Positions 10,326 through 18,381 of a stretch of 64,000 nucleotides of DNA are shown one piece after another. The position numbers and the translations under genes were made by a program. The stretch is from the NCBI RefSeq assembly GCF_017921975.2, contig NZ_JAGEMO020000013.1:102495-166494 (forward strand), written 5' to 3'. The DNA is from Hymenobacter terricola (lineage in GTDB: Bacteria; Bacteroidota; Bacteroidia; Cytophagales; Hymenobacteraceae). The stretch's first letter is position 1; every line of letters begins with the position of its first letter. The notes under the pieces were generated by a model. That model saw only the letters and a program-made list of their open reading frames with translations, made no database searches and was not told the DNA's origin.

Positions 10326-11453
10326 TCAGCGTAACGATGGAAAAAGCCGCCACGGCGCCATCGTCTCCGCATGCAACAGCAGCGCCTCCGCCAGCGGACT
10401 GACGGATAAATCCACGAAGCGGACGCGGTAGTGCAGTTCGTTGGGCGTTTCTACTTCGCGGCTGCCGAAACTGATGATGCGGCGCAAGCGCTGGCCGTTG
10501 CGCCGGTCGCGCAGGGCCACGGCGTTGCCGAAGGCGAAAGCGTTGGCCGGGATGCTGTAGCCCAGAATCAGGGGGCCGCTGTCGACGTCGCCGGCACTGG
10601 TTTCGTACTCGCCGGCCCGCTCGTGGTAGAGGCGAATGACGCCGAAGTTGGTGCTGAACTGCTGCTGGTAGAGTCGGTATTGCTCGGCGGCGTAGGCGGG
10701 GGCAAAGCGGTAGAGGAAGAAAATGCTCCAGCCCAGGTGGGAGCCGCGCGGCTCCTCGGCGGCCTGGTGGCGAGTGGCCGGCTTGGAAAGCAGCAGTCCG
10801 GTGGTAGAGTCGGTGAGGTGCTGGCGGGCGTAGGCAACCCACTGCTGGCAAAAGGCGCGGTAGGGGCTGCCCGTCAGGTCGCTGTGGAGTTGTAGCGAGG
10901 CCAGGGCCACGGTATTATCGGGCACCCACACGCCGCCGGGGTACGATTCCAGGCAGTGGCTGGGGGCGGCGGCGAGCCGGCGGTACAGGGTGGCGGAGAG
11001 GGAATCGTGCAGCGTTTGGTAAGCCGAAGCGGGATTGAGCAGGCGGTGGCAGCCCAGCATCAGATTGAGATGCCCCAGGTACAGCACCGAGGTTACAGAA
11101 TCGGCGGCGGTGGTGGCGTCCGGGTTGCGGAAGGCTTGGGCGACGCGGTCAGCCAGCATTTTGCGGATGGCCAACTCGGTGTAGTGCGCGGCTTCCGGGC
11201 GAAAGCTGGCGTCGAGCTGCGCCATGTTGGTGAAGGCGTAGACCGAATACGAGAGCGAGAAAAGGGACCATTCGGAATTACCCAGTGCGCTAAGCTCCGA
11301 CGCCTCGTTCTCGGGCGTGCGAATGAAGCGCTCCAGATAATGGGCCTTCTGGCGTAGCTCGGCGGAAGCCGGGTACTGGTACGTCGGGCGGCTGAAGGCC
11401 CCAATCAGCACCAGTTGCAGTACCGTAAAAACAAGGGCCGCTTTGTGCTTCAT
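10326..11453 (-). CDS. Secreted alpha-helical protein, unknown function
   Basis: This 375-residue protein begins with a signal-like hydrophobic segment (AALVFTVLQLVLIGAF). The rest is helical with recurring aromatic/Gly patterns (WSLFSLSYSVYAF, GGVWVPDNTVALASL, GWSIFFLYRFAPAYA, LGYSIPANAFAFGNAVAL), which suggests an alpha/alpha-toroid of the kind seen in linalool dehydratase-isomerase-like or glycosidase folds. I see no catalytic signature I can name. It is alone between unrelated genes. Confidence 0.7.
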   Translation of the reverse strand: MKHKAALVFTVLQLVLIGAFSRPTYQYPASAELRQKAHYLERFIRTPENEASELSALGNSEWSLFSLSYSVYAFTNMAQLDASFRPEAAHYTELAIRKMLADRVAQAFRNPDATTAADSVTSVLYLGHLNLMLGCHRLLNPASAYQTLHDSLSATLYRRLAAAPSHCLESYPGGVWVPDNTVALASLQLHSDLTGSPYRAFCQQWVAYARQHLTDSTTGLLLSKPATRHQAAEEPRGSHLGWSIFFLYRFAPAYAAEQYRLYQQQFSTNFGVIRLYHERAGEYETSAGDVDSGPLILGYSIPANAFAFGNAVALRDRRNGQRLRRIISFGSREVETPNELHYRVRFVDLSVSPLAEALLLHAETMAPWRLFPSLR

Positions 11454-11584
11454 GCGGCTTTTGCTGCTGAAAGAGGCGAGCTATTGGGCGAGTGGTGTTG
11501 CAGCATGGAGCGAGATGGAAGGTTACTGGAAGGCCCAACGCCGTGCTTCCGGTTCGGCGGTGTTTAAAGTGTAGAAAACCTTTA

Positions 11585-11592
11585 TACATTTG
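11585..11592 (+). promoter_or_regulatory. Candidate -7 box (TACATTTG) for a transcript antisense to the small ORF
   Basis: This TANNTTTG match faces right and is followed by no plus-strand gene, only by the reverse strand of the 39-codon gene and then a plus-strand-type terminator near 11844. A transcript of about 240 nt fully antisense to the small gene would result. No -33 element is evident. Confidence 0.3.
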
Positions 11593-11604
11593 CGTTTGTA
11601 AAAA

Positions 11605-11648
11605 AAGCGTATAAAAAATAAGGGGCCGGGCACGCGGCCCAACCCCTT
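11605..11648 (-). terminator. Terminator of the small hydrophobic-peptide gene
   Basis: Read on the minus strand, AAGGGG...GGGCCG pairs with its complement (stem with an internal mismatch) and is followed by ATTTTTTATACGC. It lies just after the stop of the 39-codon gene. Confidence 0.65.
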
Positions 11649-11652
11649 ACCA

Positions 11653-11772
11653 CTACTTGAGGTAGTGAGCCAGCAACAGAAGGACCAGGTCTTTCGCTAC
11701 TCCGCTCACCAACCCCAGCAAAACCGGTTTCCACCAATCTTGCAGTAGTTGTTTCGCACGTTCCCGTTTCAT
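11653..11772 (-). CDS. 39-residue hydrophobic peptide
   Basis: The frame runs from ATG at 11772 to TAG at 11653. It encodes a basic N terminus (MKRERAKQLLQDWWKP) followed by one hydrophobic helix (VLLGLVSGVAKDLVLLLLAH), the build of small membrane peptides including type I toxins. It has its own terminator. A strong hairpin lies in the leader (11813-11844) and a TATCTTTG box about 120 bp upstream. I recognise no family; it could also be a regulatory or phage-type peptide. Confidence 0.5.
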   Translation of the reverse strand: MKRERAKQLLQDWWKPVLLGLVSGVAKDLVLLLLAHYLK

Positions 11773-11812
11773 CTTGCTCAGAAGTTAGGGTGTACGTTCC
11801 ACCCACTTCTTG

Positions 11813-11850
11813 AAGCCCCGGTTGTGTCCAGCAGCCGGGGCTTCGTCTTT
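11813..11850 (+). terminator. GC-rich hairpin with T-tract; leader hairpin on the other strand
   Basis: AAGCCCCGG pairs with CCGGGGCTT around a 13-base loop and is followed on the plus strand by CGTCTTTTT, a good terminator for a right-going RNA. On the minus strand the same stem lies in the leader of the small-peptide gene, where it could affect translation. Confidence 0.55.
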
Positions 11851-12226
11851 TTACGGACGGCGCTTTGGCGGGAGACTACTATGCGATATGCCAAAGATAA
11901 TAGCTGGGATTTGTTGATTACTAATTATATTAGTTTAATGCGCGTTATTTTTTAGCATGCAATTCAGGTCATCCCCAGTTCCATCGGGACCTGTGGTAGC
12001 AGGTAGCTGCATGCATCGAGTAAGGCGGTGGCGAAAATCAGGCATTCCGGCAGCACTTGGAAGGAGCGGGTGTTTAGAGGTGCCGTTGGGGCTTGGGCAC
12101 GGATTCAACCTCTTGTCACGCAGTATGGAATAAGGTCAACGGTTTAGTTCATAAAATAGGACATTGCTGCTACAAGTAAAATATTATTATATTTAGTAAT
12201 ATTTTCAACTTTAGCTAATTAAGGCA
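11851..12226. other. Intergenic region, 376 bp
   Basis: It contains a minus-strand TANNTTTG box (11892-11899) facing the small-peptide gene. Its right end is very AT-rich (12170-12226), which probably holds the promoter of the gene at 12227. I see no coding sequence or named RNA. Confidence 0.4.
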
Positions 12227-12742
12227 ATGGCAGAAATCATGATAATGACGGAAACAGTGGTTCATGTTCCTGAAGCTAAATGGGCTGGGACTATGAATTT
12301 CTACCAGAAGGAACTCGGCGAGCCGGACAAGGTGGTGCCCACGGATTCTCCGCTGAAAGCAGCGAGGGAGGTTGAAAGGGAGGCGCTTCATTTTGTGCGG
12401 GGGTGGCATGATTTGGTGACGGAAAATGGCCTCGACGCTTTGGTGGGCCGGGATAACGCCAGCGCATTTGCAACTGGGTTAGCGGACTTATTGCACTGGA
12501 CGGGAGGAAGCTTGCCAACGGCCCTCACCAGCACGTTGGGGCGCGTGGCGGTGCCCGGCCAGTTCGTCAACGAAATGGCCGACGGGCCGGACCCGGAGGA
12601 TGAGTCCTCGGCCGATGGCAATGCTGACGCAATGCGCTCGGAAGATTCGGAAAAGCAATCGGAAGGGCTATCGGACGAAGCGTTTGAAAAAAACACGTCG
12701 GAATCGGTAGTTGAGGGAGTCATTCACAACCCGAATTTTTAG
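12227..12742 (+). CDS. Hypothetical protein with acidic C-terminal tail
   Basis: This 171-residue protein is soluble and has no signal peptide. Residues 1-115 look folded (a hydrophobic N-terminal strand, then WAGTMNFYQKEL and HFVRGWHDLVTENGLDALV). Residues 118-165 are strongly acidic and Ser/Glu-rich, so probably disordered. The ATG at 12227 follows a very AT-rich promoter-like region. I do not recognise the family. Confidence 0.6.
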   Translation: MAEIMIMTETVVHVPEAKWAGTMNFYQKELGEPDKVVPTDSPLKAAREVEREALHFVRGWHDLVTENGLDALVGRDNASAFATGLADLLHWTGGSLPTALTSTLGRVAVPGQFVNEMADGPDPEDESSADGNADAMRSEDSEKQSEGLSDEAFEKNTSESVVEGVIHNPNF

Positions 12743-12920
12743 TGCTGTTTCCGAACCGGCGAGGGCCCGGCGCAGTGCTGCTCCAGCCGCAAAATCGCCT
12801 GATTATCTGCGCTTTTTCCCCGGTCCGGCAGCGCTGCTTACTACACCTGCTTTCGCTTTCCACGGCCCGCGTACGCAGCCACTTCCTGTTGCCGTGGTGT
12901 GATTTTCAGTGCCCGCTGGC

Positions 12921-15092
12921 ATGAGACTTCCTGCAGTTTTGCTGCTCCTGAGCTTGGCGTGGTGCGCGCTGCCCACGCTGGGCCAAACCCCCAGAATAGA
13001 CAGTTTGCGCCGCTTGTTGCGGACGGACCTCCGCGCCGACACCGTGCGGGTGCGGCGGTTGCAAGCGCTGGCGCAGGAGTGGAGCGTGGCCAACGCGCCG
13101 CAGGCCACGCGGCTGAGCCGGGAAGCATTGGCGCTGGCCCGGCAGCTGGGCGATGTGGTGGGTGAAGGCCGCGCCCTGCTGGACCTGAGCAAGGTAAGCC
13201 GCCGCCAGGCCGATTACGAAGCGGCCCGACGCTACGCGCAGCAGGCAAAAAATTTGTATGCCCGGCACCACAACCGCCTGGGCCTGGGCCGCTCCTGGCT
13301 GCAGCTGAGCCTCGTTGACCTGATGCAGGGCAACTCCGTGCCCGCCCTGGCCTCGTCCCTCAAAGGGCTGGCCCTGGCCGAGCAAACCGGCGACGTGCAG
13401 ACCCGAACGCGCCTCCAGGCCACCATGGGCAGCATTTATTACCGCATGGGCAATTACAACGAGGCGCTGCCCGTGCTGCAAGCCGCCCTGAAAAACGGGC
13501 AGGAGCTGGGCGACCAGCAACTGGTGCTGATGTCGCTGAACGTGCTGGGCAACTCGTTCCAGATGCTGAAAAAATGGCCCCAGGCCGTCGCCTATTACCA
13601 CCGGGCTTTGCGGCTGAGCCAGCAAGTGGGCGATGTGCAGGGGGAGGTGGGCAACGAAACCAGCCTGGCGGAGGTGTACGGCCTGCTGGGCAACCAGCCC
13701 GCGGCCCTGGCCCACGGCCTGCGCGCCCGGCAGCTGGCGTACTCGGCGCACGACGAGTACAACCTGCCCTCGGTGGAGCTGATGCTGGCCCGGGCGTATG
13801 TGCTGGCGCACCAGACCGATAGCGCGCTGGTGCTGGCCCACCACGGCTTGCGGCTGAGCCTGAAAACGCGCAGCAACGAGAACATTCGCAATGCCAGCGA
13901 CATCCTGGCGCAGGCCTACGCGCAGCGCGGCGACTTTGCGCGCGCCTACCACTACCGCAACCTGCACCTGGCCTACAACGACACCCTTTCGGGCGAAGAC
14001 ACCCAGCGCCGGACCAGTGCGTTGCGCTACAGCTACGAGCTCGAAAAGAAGCAAACCCAGATTGCCCTGCTCACCAAAACCCGGCAGCTCCAGAACCAGA
14101 AGGAAGCCCGGCGGCGCCAGCAGCTGCACGGCTTGCTGGCCGGGCTGGTGGGCGTGCTGCTGCTGGCGGGGCTGCTGCTGCGCAACATTTTTCTGAAGCA
14201 GCGGGCGAACCGGCACCTCAACGAAAAAAACGTGCAGATTGCGGCCCACCGCGACGACCTGAACCGCACCCTGACTGAGCTGAAGACGACCCAGAACCAA
14301 TTGGTTCAGCGCGAGAAAATGGCGTCGTTGGGCGAGCTGACGGCCGGAGTGGCCCACGAAATGCAGAACCCGCTGAACTTCGTGACCAACTTTTCGGACC
14401 TGAGCGTGGAGCTGATGACGGAGCTGAAGGAAGAGCTGGCCAAAGAGGACTTGTCGGTGCACGGCCGGCAAATGGTTGACGAGCTGCTCGACGAGCTGAG
14501 CCTGAATCATGCCAAAATCCATCAGCACAGCCACCGGGCCGACCGCATTGTGAAGAGCATGCTGGAGCATTCCCGGGCCAGCAGCGGCCAACGCCAGGCC
14601 ATCGACCTGAACGGCCTGGCCGATGAGAGCCTGCGCCTGGCCTACCACGGCTGGCTGGCCAAGCACAAGGACTTCCACGCCCAGCTAATCAGCGATTTGG
14701 ACCCCGCCACGGGGCTGCTGGCCGTGGTGCCCCAAGATATCAGCCGCGTGCTGCTGAATTTGCTGGCCAATGCCTTCTACGCGCTGGCCCAAAAGAGCAA
14801 GCTGGCGGACGAAGCCTTTCGGCCGGAAGTGTGCGTGCAAACCAAGCGAACTGCCAGCGCGGTGCTGGTGCGCGTGCGCGACAACGGCACCGGCATTCCG
14901 CCCGGCGTGGTAGAGAAAATTTTCCAGCCCTTTTTCACCACCAAGCCCACCGGCGAAGGCACCGGCCTGGGCCTGTCGCTGAGCTACGACATCATCACCA
15001 AAGGCCACGGCGGCACGCTGAGCGTCGAGAGCCGGGAGGGGGAATTCACCGAATTTACCGTGAGCATTCCCGTGGGGGCGGCCGGCAATTAG
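12921..15092 (+). CDS. TPR-containing sensor histidine kinase
   Basis: This is a membrane sensor of 723 residues. After a signal peptide ([20 protein letters not shown]) there are about seven tetratricopeptide repeats with the usual Gly/Ala/Tyr pattern ([40 protein letters not shown]), then one transmembrane helix ([20 protein letters not shown]), a coiled coil, the dimerisation/phospho-acceptor helix with His at residue 479 ([15 protein letters not shown]), and an HATPase domain with N box [35 protein letters not shown]. No response regulator is adjacent, so it is an orphan kinase. The ATG at 12921 starts the signal peptide; an upstream in-frame GTG exists. Confidence 0.9.
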   Translation: MRLPAVLLLLSLAWCALPTLGQTPRIDSLRRLLRTDLRADTVRVRRLQALAQEWSVANAPQATRLSREALALARQLGDVVGEGRALLDLSKVSRRQADYEAARRYAQQAKNLYARHHNRLGLGRSWLQLSLVDLMQGNSVPALASSLKGLALAEQTGDVQTRTRLQATMGSIYYRMGNYNEALPVLQAALKNGQELGDQQLVLMSLNVLGNSFQMLKKWPQAVAYYHRALRLSQQVGDVQGEVGNETSLAEVYGLLGNQPAALAHGLRARQLAYSAHDEYNLPSVELMLARAYVLAHQTDSALVLAHHGLRLSLKTRSNENIRNASDILAQAYAQRGDFARAYHYRNLHLAYNDTLSGEDTQRRTSALRYSYELEKKQTQIALLTKTRQLQNQKEARRRQQLHGLLAGLVGVLLLAGLLLRNIFLKQRANRHLNEKNVQIAAHRDDLNRTLTELKTTQNQLVQREKMASLGELTAGVAHEMQNPLNFVTNFSDLSVELMTELKEELAKEDLSVHGRQMVDELLDELSLNHAKIHQHSHRADRIVKSMLEHSRASSGQRQAIDLNGLADESLRLAYHGWLAKHKDFHAQLISDLDPATGLLAVVPQDISRVLLNLLANAFYALAQKSKLADEAFRPEVCVQTKRTASAVLVRVRDNGTGIPPGVVEKIFQPFFTTKPTGEGTGLGLSLSYDIITKGHGGTLSVESREGEFTEFTVSIPVGAAGN

Positions 15093-15099
15093 CCCCGGC

Positions 15100-15702
15100 T
15101 TAGGGCTGGGTTTCCGGCGCGGCCGGCAGCGTCAGCGTGTAATCGAACGTTTGGTAGAGCTTGGCGTCGCGGATGCTCACGCTCAGCTCCTGGGGGTCCA
15201 TTTTGGGAAAGGGGATGAGGCGCTGGGCCTGGTAGAGGTCGCGGCCGAAGAAGCGGCCGGTGCCGGGGGCCAGGGTTTGGGCAAAAACTTCCTTGCCGGC
15301 TTTGTCGGTAACGGTGAGGGTGAGGTTGGCCAGCTCCACGCCCTTGGGGCCCTGGCGGTGCACGATAACCAGCAGCGCGCCGCCGGGGGGCAGAGCGGCC
15401 AGGCGGCGCTGGAACGTGGTATCGGCCCAGTCGTGCAGCTTTTTGAGGTGGGTGATTTCGGTGAGCATGTCGGCGTAGGAGCGGTAGCCAAGGCGGGTGA
15501 ATGACCCGTCGACGTCCTGCTCCTCGTCGGTGTTTTTGGTCAGGTTCTGCACGTAGGGCGACTCCGAATCCTTCTGGGCGAAGGTGTAGCGCTTGCGGCC
15601 TTTGGCGGCTTTGCCGGTGGGCTGGGCCAGGGCGGCGCCGGCGCAGAGGCACAGCAGGCCGATGGTGAAGAAATGGCGGGCCAGGCGGGGTAGGAAATGC
15701 AT
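15100..15702 (-). CDS. Secreted hypothetical protein, 200 aa
   Basis: The start at 15702 gives a signal peptide (MHFLPRLARHFFTIGLLCLC, cleavage near ALAQ). The mature protein has a basic patch (KGRKRYTFAQKD), then a helical part with YRSYADMLTEITHLKKLHDW, and a beta-rich C-terminal half. It ends 7 bp from the histidine kinase gene, which it faces. The longer in-frame start at 15846 is less likely. The family is unknown. Confidence 0.65.
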   Translation of the reverse strand: MHFLPRLARHFFTIGLLCLCAGAALAQPTGKAAKGRKRYTFAQKDSESPYVQNLTKNTDEEQDVDGSFTRLGYRSYADMLTEITHLKKLHDWADTTFQRRLAALPPGGALLVIVHRQGPKGVELANLTLTVTDKAGKEVFAQTLAPGTGRFFGRDLYQAQRLIPFPKMDPQELSVSIRDAKLYQTFDYTLTLPAAPETQP

Positions 15703-15931
15703 CAAGGGGATTAAAATAAGGAGTTTAATAAGGTGGACGGTGACCGGTGAATAATCGGGCCCGCAAAGAAACGGAATCCGGCCTGAAATCCGGCCACGCG
15801 CCGGGCCTAGCAAATAGGACTGCACCGCCGCGCCACAAGTTGACATAAGGGTAATTCGGCCGTAATCAAGGCTTAATAGGGGTGCGCGAACTTTGAAAGC
15901 AGGATTTTCACTAGTTATAACCTTTCCTGCT

Positions 15932-16165
15932 ATGTACTTCCCGGCTTTGGTTTCGGGGCTGCGCCGCCTGGGGCGCTGGCTCGTGTACGAGTTGTTTCAA
16001 GTGGCGCTGTGGGTGGCCTTTGCGCTGCACACGCTGGGCAGTTTGCGCTCGGCGTTTGGGGGCGGCGGCGAGCTGGCCGGGCGGCGGGCCGGCCCGGCCA
16101 TCCGGCCGCGCCGCAGCGCGGGGCCCGCGCGGGGCGGCCGGTTCACGCAAATTGCTGCCGCATGA
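15932..16165 (+). CDS. Small membrane protein coupled to the phosphoesterase gene
   Basis: This 77-residue frame has one hydrophobic segment (LFQVALWVAFALHTLGSL) and a basic Gly/Arg-rich tail. Its TGA overlaps the next gene's start in an ATGA (16162-16165), which points to translational coupling. It might recruit the phosphoesterase to the membrane. The composition of the tail is low-complexity, so the gene is less certain than its neighbour. The ATG at 15932 is chosen over 15893 because it begins the membrane-protein-like sequence. Confidence 0.5.
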   Translation: MYFPALVSGLRRLGRWLVYELFQVALWVAFALHTLGSLRSAFGGGGELAGRRAGPAIRPRRSAGPARGGRFTQIAAA

Positions 16166-17094
16166 GGATAGAACCCGCAACGGTGCCCGAAACCGGGAAA
16201 AATGCTTCGGCGGCCCCATCCAAGCCCAAAATCCGCCGCAAGCGCCGGGTGCAGGTGGCCGTCATCAGCGACGTGCACCTGGGCACCTACGGCTGCCACG
16301 CCAAGGAGGTGCTGCGCTACCTCAAGAGCATCCGGCCGCAGGTGCTGGTGCTCAACGGCGACATCGTCGACATCTGGCAGTTCAGCAAAAACTACTGGCC
16401 GCCGGCCCACATGCGGGTGGTGCGCTACCTGGCCGGCCTGGCCGCCAAGGGCGTCAAAATCCACTACCTCACCGGCAACCACGACGAGCTGCTGCGCAAG
16501 TTCGCGGGCCTGAAGCTGGGCAATTTCCGCCTCGATAACAAGCTGGTGCTCGACCTGCCGCACGGCCGCACCTGGCTGTTTCACGGCGACGTGTTCGACG
16601 TGACCATGCGGCACTCGCGCTGGCTGGCCAAGCTCGGCGGGCACGGCTACGACTTGCTGATTCTGATAAACCGCTTCGTAAACTACGTGCTGGCAAAATT
16701 CGGCCGGCCCCGCGTGGCCCTGAGCAAGCTGGTGAAGGAGCGGGTAAAATCCGCCGTAGCGGCCGTGAGCAACTTTGAGGAAACCGCCGCCGCCATTGCC
16801 GCCGACGAAGGCTACCGCTACGTGGCCTGCGGGCACATTCACCAGCCCGAAATCAAAACCCTGCACACGGAGAAAGGGGAGGTGATTTACCTGAATTCCG
16901 GCGATTGGGTGGAGAACCTGACTGCCCTGGAATACACCCCGGAAGCCGGCTGGCAGCTCTATTACTACAACGACGACCCCAGAATGCAGCAAACCGCCGA
17001 AGCCGACGCCGCTGATGCCGCCGAGGAACTGGCCGATGCCAACCCGGCCGCGCTGCTGGAAGGGCTGCTGGCGGAATTCAGGATTAAGGCGTAA
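16162..17094 (+). CDS. Metallophosphoesterase, UDP-2,3-diacylglucosamine hydrolase-like
   Basis: This 310-residue calcineurin-like phosphoesterase has the binuclear metal motifs in order: SDVHLG, NGDIVD, GNHDE, FHGDVFD and CGHIHQP. The pattern and the WQFSKNYW segment fit the LpxH-like branch that acts on lipid A precursors or related pyrophosphates at the inner membrane. A basic N terminus (KPKIRRKRR) and an acidic Ala/Glu-rich C-terminal tail flank the domain. It starts inside the ATGA overlap with the small membrane protein. Many Bacteroidota carry several members of this family, so the exact substrate is unknown. Confidence 0.8.
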   Translation: MRIEPATVPETGKNASAAPSKPKIRRKRRVQVAVISDVHLGTYGCHAKEVLRYLKSIRPQVLVLNGDIVDIWQFSKNYWPPAHMRVVRYLAGLAAKGVKIHYLTGNHDELLRKFAGLKLGNFRLDNKLVLDLPHGRTWLFHGDVFDVTMRHSRWLAKLGGHGYDLLILINRFVNYVLAKFGRPRVALSKLVKERVKSAVAAVSNFEETAAAIAADEGYRYVACGHIHQPEIKTLHTEKGEVIYLNSGDWVENLTALEYTPEAGWQLYYYNDDPRMQQTAEADAADAAEELADANPAALLEGLLAEFRIKA

Positions 17095-17120
17095 CGGGCG
17101 GCTATTACGTATCAAAACAG

Positions 17121-17172
17121 AACGTCATGCTCCTCTGGCATCCGCTTGCCGACGCCAGATGGGTATGACGTT
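17121..17172. repeat. Palindromic intergenic repeat, AACGTCAT family
   Basis: Arms AACGTCATGCTCCTCTGGC and GCCAGATGGGTATGACGTT are imperfect inverted copies around a 14-base centre. The same outer word AACGTCATGC recurs in other intergenic palindromes of the window. Confidence 0.6.
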
Positions 17173-17200
17173 TTAAGAATTCAATTCCGATTACCAATCA

Positions 17201-18229
17201 ATGTCCCGAATCCTCTACGCCATCCAGGGCACCGGCAACGGCCACCTCAGCCGCGCCCTCGACGTGGTGCCGCTGCTACAATCCCGTTGCGACCAGCTTG
17301 ATATACTGGTGAGCGGCCCGCCCGCCGACTTACCCCTCCCGTTCGAGGTGAAATACAAGGCCCAGGGGATGGGGTTTGTCTTTGGCAAAAAGGGCGGCAT
17401 CAACTTCGTGAAGACGTTTGTGCAGTTCAATTCGGCCAGGTTTCTGCACGAGGTACGGCACCTGCCGGTGGAAAGCTACGACCTGGTCATCAGCGATTTC
17501 GAGCCGGTGAGCAGCTGGGCCTGCAAGCTGCGGCACGTGCCCTGCGTGGCCCTCAGCCACCAAAGCGCCGTGCTCAACCCGGCATCGCCGCGCCCCGATA
17601 CGGAAGACCCGGCCGGCCGCGCCGTGCTCAGGCACTATGCCCCCAGCACGGCGCAGTACGGCTTTCATTTTCAGCGGTATGCACCGGAAATTTTCACGCC
17701 CGTTATCCGCCAGCAGGTGCGCGAGCTGAGTCCCACGAACCAGGGTCATTATACGGTGTACTTGCCGGCTTATGAGGAGGAAATTCTGGTGGAGCGCCTG
17801 CAACACCTGAGCCGCAGCGTGCGCTGGGAGGTATTCAGCAAGCACAGCCACACGCCGGCCGAATACGGCAACGTGCGCGTGTGGCCCGTCAGCGGTACGG
17901 CCTTCCTCGACAGTTTGGCCCGCTCGGCCGGGGTGCTCTGCGGGGCCGGTTTCGAAACGCCCGCCGAGGCCCTGTACCTGGGCAAAAAGCTGCTGGTGAT
18001 GCCCATGAAGCAGCAATACGAGCAGCAATGCAACGCGGCAGCCCTGGAAAAAATAGGCGTGCCCGTCATCAAAAGCTTCAAAGACAAAAATCTGGACAAG
18101 GTGGACCAGTGGCTGAACCGCGACGAAACCATCCCTGTCGATTACCCTGACCAAACCGCCGCGGTAATTGACAGGCTGCTGCGGGAGCAATTGCAGGAGA
18201 AAGGTGTTGGGGCAGCTATGCGTTCATGA
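17201..18229 (+). CDS. GT-B fold glycosyltransferase family protein
   Basis: This 342-residue protein starts with YAIQGTGNGHLSRAL, the glycine-rich donor-side loop of UGT/MurG-like GT-B enzymes. The C-terminal half has the nucleotide-sugar region (GVLCGAGFETPAEALYLGKK, then MPMKQQYEQQCNA). It belongs to the cytosolic glycosyltransferases annotated as PF13528-like, often of unknown acceptor. It follows the phosphoesterase gene after 106 bp that contain a palindromic repeat, so the two may not be co-transcribed. Confidence 0.8.
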   Translation: MSRILYAIQGTGNGHLSRALDVVPLLQSRCDQLDILVSGPPADLPLPFEVKYKAQGMGFVFGKKGGINFVKTFVQFNSARFLHEVRHLPVESYDLVISDFEPVSSWACKLRHVPCVALSHQSAVLNPASPRPDTEDPAGRAVLRHYAPSTAQYGFHFQRYAPEIFTPVIRQQVRELSPTNQGHYTVYLPAYEEEILVERLQHLSRSVRWEVFSKHSHTPAEYGNVRVWPVSGTAFLDSLARSAGVLCGAGFETPAEALYLGKKLLVMPMKQQYEQQCNAAALEKIGVPVIKSFKDKNLDKVDQWLNRDETIPVDYPDQTAAVIDRLLREQLQEKGVGAAMRS

Positions 18230-18240
18230 AGCGCGAAAAA

Positions 18241-18341
18241 GAACCTCATGTCGAGCGCAGCCGGGACATCGCGCGTGCAGCAGTAATTAAATTGGTCAAC
18301 GATACAAGCGAGATGTCCCGGCTGCGCTCGACATGACGTTC
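18241..18341. repeat. Long palindromic repeat (about 100 bp)
   Basis: Arms of 30 bases (GAACCTCATGTCGAGCGCAG... and its near-perfect reverse complement ending GACATGACGTTC) flank a 41-base centre that contains GCAGTAATTAAATTG. A similar centre (GCAGTAATTCAATCG) and outer ends occur at 49390-49508, so these are copies of one mobile or MITE-like family. Confidence 0.7.
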
Positions 18342-18381
18342 AGGCTATACCCGTTATTTCTAATTCTTCCGCGCCCCGCGC

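Noticed and set aside
11749..11955. 68-codon plus-strand ORF
   Set aside because: It runs across the hairpin/terminator and lacks protein-like features; the opposite-strand 39-codon gene explains the locus better.
12906..14678. 590-codon minus-strand ORF opposite the histidine kinase
   Set aside because: It is a His/Gln/Ala-rich shadow of a GC-rich gene; the kinase motifs are on the plus strand.
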